21,479 nucleotides of DNA from Aquiflexum sp041749095 (lineage in GTDB: Bacteria; Bacteroidota; Bacteroidia; Cytophagales; Cyclobacteriaceae), in the NCBI RefSeq assembly GCF_041749095.1, contig NZ_JBGTCA010000368.1, forward strand, positions 1-21,479. Direction: 5' to 3'. Positions 16,099-21,479 of this stretch are shown piece by piece (within the stretch, counting starts at the first letter, position 1; each line of letters begins with the position of its first letter). The position numbers and the translations under genes are program-made. Below the pieces are notes generated by a model. That model worked only from the letters and a program-made list of their open reading frames with translations. It was not told where the DNA came from and searched no databases.

Positions 16099-16974
16099 TT
16101 ATCCCCCCAAATCTGCCATCCACCTGAAATCATCTTCTGAAACTATTTTAATATCAAAGCCCTTACCTACCATCTGTTCAGCCTTCCGCTGCTTTGAACT
16201 CTTATCATACCCATTAAGCCTATATTCCGTTTGGAATCCCACGACCAAAAGGGTCGTTTGATGATTGACACCGTCTTGGACCCGGCATCCTGCTTCTGCT
16301 GCTATCACTGCCATTTCAGACCGAGGTTGGGATAAAGTCCCTGTAAATACCACCGATTCTCCGTACAAAGGACCATCCTGATTTCCTTCCATTTTATAGC
16401 TGACAGATTTTCCATTATAGGTCCTTGGGGTAATAGGTCTGCACATCAAAGATTCCCAATCTTCAATGGATTTCCCACTTTGCCTGATAGCCTCATAAAC
16501 CACTTTCCCTGCCGAGATCGCATCTTCCAAAGCATCATGGGCCCGGTAACTAATTCCCAAATGCCGGGTAATATTTCCCAATCCATAACCTTTTTGTGAA
16601 TATTCTGTCCAGTTCCTCCTGACAATTTTGGCAGAATCTATCCAAGTGACGGGTAGATAGTCTATAAGGTAATTCTCGCAAGCCCTGTTCAGGGCACATT
16701 TATCAAAGGGCATATGGTGGACCAATCTATGATTGGATACCATCATTGAAAGCTGTTCCAAAACCTCAGGAATCTTGGGGGCATCTTTTACAGTATCATG
16801 ATCTATTCCGTGAACATTTACAAAAAACTGGTCAAAACATTGTTCCGGGTTAACATAAGATTTCCAGGTCCTGAGGATATTTCCATTTTCAAATTCAGCT
16901 ACGCCTATCTGACAAATACTGCTATAATCTGCATTGGCTGTTTCCACATCAATCGCAAAGTAGTGGTTTTTCAT
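16099..16974 (-). CDS. DnaQ-like DEDDh 3'-5' exonuclease fused to a BRCT domain
   Basis: 291 residues from the ATG at 16974 (MKNHYFAIDVETAN); an ATG at 17007 would prepend 11 residues with no family support. The exonuclease domain (~1-165) has Asp9 and Glu11 (AIDVETA), Asp91 (HHMPFDKCALN) and His146/Asp151 (RAHDALEDA), the full DEDDh set. The C-terminal ~205-291 is a BRCT domain: GESVVFTGTLSQPRSEMAVIA, the G-C-R-V turn, and Trp285 in SEDDFRWM, as in NAD-dependent DNA ligase. It resembles the epsilon-like exonuclease-BRCT proteins found in many bacteria, probably working in DNA repair or proofreading in the cytoplasm. Confidence 0.88.
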   Translation of the reverse strand: MKNHYFAIDVETANADYSSICQIGVAEFENGNILRTWKSYVNPEQCFDQFFVNVHGIDHDTVKDAPKIPEVLEQLSMMVSNHRLVHHMPFDKCALNRACENYLIDYLPVTWIDSAKIVRRNWTEYSQKGYGLGNITRHLGISYRAHDALEDAISAGKVVYEAIRQSGKSIEDWESLMCRPITPRTYNGKSVSYKMEGNQDGPLYGESVVFTGTLSQPRSEMAVIAAEAGCRVQDGVNHQTTLLVVGFQTEYRLNGYDKSSKQRKAEQMVGKGFDIKIVSEDDFRWMADLGG

Positions 16975-17021
16975 GGGGTAAAAAGTTTGAAAAGCAAGTA
17001 TAACCAATTCTGAAATATCAA

Positions 17022-17045
17022 AAAATACCCTAAACAGGGTATTTT
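17022..17045 (-). terminator. Hairpin with T tracts on both sides
   Basis: AAAATACCCT (17022-17031) pairs perfectly with AGGGTATTTT (17036-17045) around an AAAC loop. On the minus strand the second arm runs into six T, so it could stop transcripts coming leftward from the restriction-modification pair, about 325 nt past the 508-residue gene and before the exonuclease start. It could also work in the other direction. Confidence 0.6.
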
Positions 17046-17076
17046 ATTATTAAGTACAATGCTATATTGATGGAAT

Positions 17077-17241
17077 CCTATAGGGATAAAATTTTGACGG
17101 TTCACCTTCACCTATACAAAAGAAACCTATATAGGGGAAAGCAATGACCATGAAATGGTCGAACTTTTCAATAGCCCTCGGTAAAACCGGGGGAAAAAGT
17201 AAGAAATGTCAGGTGGCAACAACCCTGAAAGGGTTGAACTT
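17077..17241. repeat. Cluster of short palindromes, including a covarying TGAAA hairpin pair
   Basis: Elements in order: CCTATAGG (17077-17084), CCTATATAGG (17126-17135), GACCATGAAATGGTC (17146-17160), CCCTCGGTAAAACCGGGGG (17175-17193) and AACCCTGAAAGGGTT (17221-17235). The third and fifth share the loop TGAAA and the downstream GAACTT, while all stem bases that differ change in pairs. This resembles REP-like or transposase-associated palindromes, but no transposase lies in the window. Confidence 0.6.
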
Positions 17242-17369
17242 ATTGAGAATAGATTTACTTCCGACAGATATAATGGATAAAAAGAAAGTGATAAAAATGC
17301 AATTCGTAACTAGTTTTAATGGAATTTTAAATGTCAAATGCAATAGGCTAAGTAGATGTGGGAAATGGG

Positions 17370-18896
17370 CTATGACAGAGGAGAGAAGCCTCCAAAGAAG
17401 GAAAAATATATTGTTAAAAGAGTAAGTAAAATAGCAATAATTTGAAGAAAATAACTAGTCTTGTAATTGTTCAAACTTTCGAAATCATTTAAAACTAAAT
17501 TGAACAATTTTACATTCTTTTTAAAATATTTAGTTTTAAACTTAAAATCCAAAATAAAAACTTCCTCTAAATTTTTATTTTGGTCAAAATTATTTGGATC
17601 AGGATTAAATAAACGAATTGATTCGGAAAAATGGAATTTTAAAATCATGTTTGATTCAATATCATTAAATACCCTTTCAGAAAATAGCTTAATTTGTGAG
17701 GAATACAATTTTAATTTTAGAAAATAAAAATAAACGGGAAAAAATCTGTAAAACCAAGTAGATTGATCTAATAGAAACTTGTTTAAATCTCCTCTCTTCT
17801 TAATAAGATCACTAATATTATGATCCAAAAACACGTTTATGGAATTCAAAATTCCTATGGAATTAATTATTCCTTCTTTCTCAATCTTTCTAATTTGATC
17901 AGAATTATAAGCACTATCTGAAAATTTTAAATCAAGAAAATAGTAGACAATATTTGAGGAGTTATTTTTGAAATCATTTGGTAGAATTACTATATCATCT
18001 TGATTTAAAAAATTCTTTCGATTATAGAAATCGAATAAATTAAATTTTTCTCCATCTTTTTCAAAAAGAACTAAGCAAGGGAAATCTATATCCTTTAAAA
18101 AATAACCATTAATAGATTTAAATGTATTTGCAATTTGATGTGATAAATCTGAAATCAAATTTTCCAAACAAACTTGAGATAAGCTTCCTAATGATTTTCC
18201 TCCATATGAATGCGATACCCCATTTTTTTGAAATTTAAATTTAAATCTTGTCACTTCCCATAAGATAGTATTATCCGATTCAAAAATCTTTTTTTGAATT
18301 GCCTCAAATACAGAAGAAACTTGCACTTCATAGCTAAGCACAAGGAAGGATTCTCCAATTTTATTATATCGTACAACAACAGATTTAATTAAATTATTGT
18401 TGGGTTTCCTCTTATTTGAAAAATCGAAATACAACAAGGTGCCAGAGGCGTTACCAGAATAGTTATTTAAAATCCCATCTATTTTATTGCTTAAAATTGA
18501 ATAACCATCAAGATTATTAAAATAATCTGCATGATTAAAGTATTTTTTTAATATTTTATTTTTGCTTTTCCTTAATTCATCAATATTAAAAATTTCATAG
18601 AACCTTACTTTGTTTACTTTTAAATCTCCAATCTTATTATTATCAGTAAGAAAATTTTCATTAGAACCATTTGCCCAATCATCCTTATTATATTCTAAAT
18701 CTTCAACAAATAAAATTTTTCTTTTCAACCATATTTGATGCGGCTTATACAGAAATGCAAATGAATCAAAATACGCGAAAATCTTTGAAAGAAAATAAAA
18801 CAAAATCTTTAAAATTGAGTCTATGTCAAACAAAAACAATTTTATTTTTTCCTTGATAGTTTTATACCTTTTATCGTAAAAATAGAAATTCTTCAT
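17370..18896 (-). CDS. Unknown membrane-anchored protein coupled to the methyltransferase
   Basis: 508 residues, not recognised. A hydrophobic, aromatic-rich N-terminal segment (~20-50; ILKILFYFLSKIFAYF) may lie in or on the membrane, and residues ~483-503 (FLQIIAILLTLLTIYFSFF) are a clear membrane helix close to the C-terminus. Between them is a large polar domain rich in Asn, Lys, Phe and Ile, with blocks such as TLLYFDFSNKRK, FLVLSYEVQVSSVFEAIQKK and EEVFILDFKFKTKYF. There is no Walker motif, no obvious nuclease PD-ExK site and no methylase motif that I can find. The ATG overlaps the TGA of the methyltransferase (ATGA, 18893-18896), which indicates coupled translation. The gene is strikingly AT-rich compared with the exonuclease gene and with the ends of the methyltransferase. 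I infer an accessory component of the restriction-modification or defence locus. Confidence 0.8.
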   Translation of the reverse strand: MKNFYFYDKRYKTIKEKIKLFLFDIDSILKILFYFLSKIFAYFDSFAFLYKPHQIWLKRKILFVEDLEYNKDDWANGSNENFLTDNNKIGDLKVNKVRFYEIFNIDELRKSKNKILKKYFNHADYFNNLDGYSILSNKIDGILNNYSGNASGTLLYFDFSNKRKPNNNLIKSVVVRYNKIGESFLVLSYEVQVSSVFEAIQKKIFESDNTILWEVTRFKFKFQKNGVSHSYGGKSLGSLSQVCLENLISDLSHQIANTFKSINGYFLKDIDFPCLVLFEKDGEKFNLFDFYNRKNFLNQDDIVILPNDFKNNSSNIVYYFLDLKFSDSAYNSDQIRKIEKEGIINSIGILNSINVFLDHNISDLIKKRGDLNKFLLDQSTWFYRFFPVYFYFLKLKLYSSQIKLFSERVFNDIESNMILKFHFSESIRLFNPDPNNFDQNKNLEEVFILDFKFKTKYFKKNVKLFNLVLNDFESLNNYKTSYFLQIIAILLTLLTIYFSFFGGFSPLS

Positions 18897-21479
18897 ACCT
18901 TCTCACCCCCTTCCACTATCCTAATCTCCTCCTCCGTCAATCCATACAATTCATACACCATCTGATCGATTTCGGCATCAAGGCGGTTGATTTCGGTTTG
19001 GAGGGCGAGTGCTTTTTCTTTTTGTTCATTGAAATAGGCCATCCATTCTGCTTCTTCGGTCAGGCTCAACTTTACCTTGGCCTTCTTTAACTCCCCCAGA
19101 AACCCCTTGAAATCCAAAGTAGGCCAGTTTTGGAGTTTGGTGGAGATTTTTTCTATTGAAAACTTAGAATCAATTAAATTATTAAAATTAGTTTCAATTA
19201 CGTTTTTCATTTCAGTGTTTTCTATTCTTGAATCTGATAATTCTTCAATTCTTTTTGAAATTCCCCCTTCATCTGTTTTTATTGGTAAATCTTTAAAATG
19301 TTGAAGCTTTAACTTGGGGAACAAATCATCAAACTCAGAATATTTAAACCTAAAATAGAAGGCCATTAGCTTTGATGAAATTATTCCAAGTACCCCTTTC
19401 GGGTTATAAATAGTTTTTTTTGAAAAGACTGCGATAAATACTGATTGGTCGGTAATGAACTTTTCTTTGACAAAAGCCGCTACTAATCTTTCACTAGGGA
19501 TTTGTCTTAGAACAATTCTATCTCCGAAGAAGTATTTTGGCTCTCGCGGTTCTGCTAGCCATTTTCCATAGCTAATGAAACTATCAGAATTCCATTTAAC
19601 TCTCCAGGGTGAAACATTTCGTCCCCTTAAATACGGAACAAAAGTTTCATCTTTTTTATAATTTGATTGATATGGGTCAGATTCTATAAATTCTTTTGTA
19701 TGACCAACTCTTTTGTGATAAACACCAACTCCTCTTGCTATTTCAGTAAATGAATAGAGGGGGGTTGAATTCTTCTCAATTTTTTGAAGTAACTCATCAG
19801 TATTAGTTGATACATAAATATTAATAACAGAATTTGGTGAATCACCCCATTTCTTCTGAGGAAAAAATCCTGCAAACAAAAACTCTGAATTTATGCATTG
19901 TGAGATTTTAACATTGTCTTCTTGATGTTTTTTTGTGAAAAAAATAATTATAGTATCAACATATGCTGCCTCAAAAGTACCTGAGGGCATATTTACAATT
20001 TCTTTAATTGAAGACTTATTTAAAATAAATTTCCTGATCGGTTCAAGAAAAAGATTATTAGTCCAAGAATTTGGGACAATAAATGAAACTATGCCATTCT
20101 GATTAATTAGATAAAATCCTTTTTCCAAAAACAAAATGTATAGATCAATTTGATAAGCCGCAGATTCAAAACTTTTTGTCAAAAATGATTTTATCAAATC
20201 ATTGAAGTTTTCTCCTTTACTGCTTACATAAGGCGGATTACCCACCACCACATCAAACCCACCTTTTGCGAAAACCTGTGGGAATTCTTTATTCCAGTTA
20301 AAAGCCAAATCCCCTGCTACTTCAGGATCATCGATCAGGGAATTGCCAACTTTGATATTGGAATTGAGGCTGCTGAGTTTACGTCCTTTTTTGGCTGTAC
20401 GCAGCCATAAGGAAAGACGGGCGATCTGTACGGATTCCTCGTTGATGTCCACGCCGAAGATATTGTTTTCGAGGATATGGTTTTCCACATTGGGAAGGAT
20501 AAGCGAGGAGTCGAAAAGTTGGGATTCGAGTTCATCCACATAGCGGTGCTCGGCCATTAAAAATTCCAGAACTTGATTCAGAAAAGCCCCACTGCCACAA
20601 GCAGGATCGCAGATGGTGAGTTGGAGCAGCCAAGTCCGATAGGTATCCAGTTTTTCCTTGAGCCTTTTGATGGTTTTTTTCTGCCTGCCTCTTTTCCCTT
20701 CTGCAAAGTCCTCATCGATAATCCCCAATTCGGTTTTTTTTTCAGTACATAACCTGCCCAAGGTATTGTCAACAATATACTTTGTGATGTATTTTGGGGT
20801 ATAGAAAACCCCGTCCCGCTTGCGTTTGGTTTTGGACTTGTCCACCTCCTGACCTGCAAGTTGGGCACGAACATTCTCAATATCATTAAGACTATGTTCG
20901 AAAATATGTCCAAGGATATTGGTATCCACCTCTGACTCAAAATCGTACTCGGTGATTTTGCGAACATGTTTTTCTATGACACCGTCTGAAATTTGAAGTG
21001 TATCCAAAATCGGGTCAGGAGCGAAAAGACCACCGTTATATGCATGGATTTCAGCTTTATCTGGTCTCAACCTACCGGTATTGAGGTAACCAAAGTATAA
21101 TTTGAACCTGTCATAGAGTGGGGTATAGGCATCCAGGTCTTTGAGACTGACCCACTGATTGACGATTTCCATAATGGAGTTTGGCGGGAGCAGTCCTTTG
21201 TCCTCCGCAAAAAAGATAAAGAGAAAGCGGTCAAGCAGTTTTTGGCTTTTCTTATAAAGGAGCAGTTCATCCATTTCAGGATTTTTGGCCACCATATCCT
21301 GCCAAAGTTCTTGTTTAAATGAAGAGTAATCGGCATAGAGTTGCTTGGTGATCTTTTCCTCTGCCAGTAAGGTTTCTTCTTTGATTTTTTTGGGAATGCC
21401 ATTTAGGAGGTTGTCCTTTTGCAGAATCAGCCAAAAGAGCTTAAACTCTTCCAGCTGCATACCCAAAATATTGAACTCT
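18893..21479 (-). CDS. Eco57I/type IIG-like DNA methyltransferase (N-terminus outside the window)
   Basis: 861 residues are visible and the frame stays open to the right edge, so the TTG at 21466 is not a real start. Counting from the edge, FYTP (225-228, GVFYTPKYITKYIV) precedes SAM-binding motif I DPACGSGAFL (from Asp291) and the amino-methyltransferase motif IV NPPY (414-417), as in Eco57I-type N6-adenine methylases. Residues ~580-780 resemble the TaqI-like target-recognition domain (YLRGRNVSPWRVKW, SERLVAAF, ISSKLMAFYFRFKY, LKLQHFKDLPI). The C-terminal ~800-861 is a coiled coil (EQKEKALALQTEINRLDAEIDQMVYELYGLTEEE). A nuclease domain, if present, would be in the missing N-terminus, so a type IIG enzyme or a PglX-like methylase of a phage-defence system are both possible. 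The middle third is much more AT-rich than the ends. Confidence 0.88.
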   Translation of the reverse strand, partial: EFNILGMQLEEFKLFWLILQKDNLLNGIPKKIKEETLLAEEKITKQLYADYSSFKQELWQDMVAKNPEMDELLLYKKSQKLLDRFLFIFFAEDKGLLPPNSIMEIVNQWVSLKDLDAYTPLYDRFKLYFGYLNTGRLRPDKAEIHAYNGGLFAPDPILDTLQISDGVIEKHVRKITEYDFESEVDTNILGHIFEHSLNDIENVRAQLAGQEVDKSKTKRKRDGVFYTPKYITKYIVDNTLGRLCTEKKTELGIIDEDFAEGKRGRQKKTIKRLKEKLDTYRTWLLQLTICDPACGSGAFLNQVLEFLMAEHRYVDELESQLFDSSLILPNVENHILENNIFGVDINEESVQIARLSLWLRTAKKGRKLSSLNSNIKVGNSLIDDPEVAGDLAFNWNKEFPQVFAKGGFDVVVGNPPYVSSKGENFNDLIKSFLTKSFESAAYQIDLYILFLEKGFYLINQNGIVSFIVPNSWTNNLFLEPIRKFILNKSSIKEIVNMPSGTFEAAYVDTIIIFFTKKHQEDNVKISQCINSEFLFAGFFPQKKWGDSPNSVINIYVSTNTDELLQKIEKNSTPLYSFTEIARGVGVYHKRVGHTKEFIESDPYQSNYKKDETFVPYLRGRNVSPWRVKWNSDSFISYGKWLAEPREPKYFFGDRIVLRQIPSERLVAAFVKEKFITDQSVFIAVFSKKTIYNPKGVLGIISSKLMAFYFRFKYSEFDDLFPKLKLQHFKDLPIKTDEGGISKRIEELSDSRIENTEMKNVIETNFNNLIDSKFSIEKISTKLQNWPTLDFKGFLGELKKAKVKLSLTEEAEWMAYFNEQKEKALALQTEINRLDAEIDQMVYELYGLTEEEIRIVEGGEKV

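Larger units (their letters stand above)
16975..17369. other. Non-coding gap with palindrome cluster
   Basis: 395 bases between the stop of the 508-residue gene and the start of the exonuclease gene. It holds a bidirectional terminator-like hairpin (17022-17045) and a series of short palindromes (17077-17235). A 93-codon plus-strand frame (17144-17425) runs through the palindromes and has an unnatural composition, so I regard it as non-coding. Confidence 0.6.

Noticed and set aside
17077..17241. CRISPR array
   Set aside because: The repeats differ in stem sequence and spacing is irregular, with no spacers of constant length and no cas genes.
17144..17425. 93-codon plus-strand ORF
   Set aside because: It runs through the palindrome cluster and overlaps the 3' end of the 508-residue gene. 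Its composition follows the hairpins and no domain is visible.
20578..20967. 129-codon minus-strand ORF inside the methyltransferase
   Set aside because: It is an alternate frame of the same strand; the methylase frame carries DPACGSG here.

Overview
The window looks like chromosome from a Bacteroidota bacterium, probably a Cytophagales or Cyclobacteriaceae-like lineage. The reasons are a 1499-residue secreted protein with a C-terminal type IX secretion (T9SS) sorting domain, an AraC regulator with a membrane-embedded N-terminal half, a LytTR regulator with a membrane half, AT-rich gaps, and genes without Shine-Dalgarno sites. All assignments come from reading motifs; no database search was run.

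Layout. Positions 1-1067 (-) hold an AraC-family membrane regulator cut off by the left edge. A secreted alpha/beta hydrolase follows (1421-2392, -). Next come a broken C-terminal piece of a class C beta-lactamase-like serine hydrolase (2771-3229, +), an unknown protein with a C-terminal membrane segment (3254-3748, -), and the giant modular T9SS exo/endonuclease (4088-8587, +), which ends at a strong terminator. From 8.9 to 12.1 kb the DNA mixes live and dead genes: a small unknown ORF, a second serine-hydrolase scrap, a proline-iminopeptidase-like alpha/beta hydrolase, a full-length serine hydrolase split by one frameshift, and an orphan C-terminal tail of an FtsX/MacB-type ABC permease.

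From 12.2 to 15.1 kb (-) there is an apparent operon: a LytTR membrane regulator, possibly a tiny secreted ORF, an NTF2-like lipoprotein, and a lipoprotein that joins an intradiol-dioxygenase domain to a CxxC thioredoxin-like region. A small cupin, a short coiled-coil protein and a DEDDh exonuclease-BRCT fusion follow, all on the minus strand. A non-coding stretch (17.0-17.37 kb) contains a cluster of short palindromes.

The right end (17370-21479, -) is a restriction-modification locus: an Eco57I/type IIG-like DNA methyltransferase with its N-terminus outside the window, translationally coupled by an ATGA overlap to an unknown, very AT-rich 508-residue protein with a C-terminal membrane anchor. 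This pair, together with the visibly AT-rich centre of the methyltransferase, is the best candidate for an undescribed system. The dioxygenase-CxxC lipoprotein and the covarying hairpins are the next most interesting.
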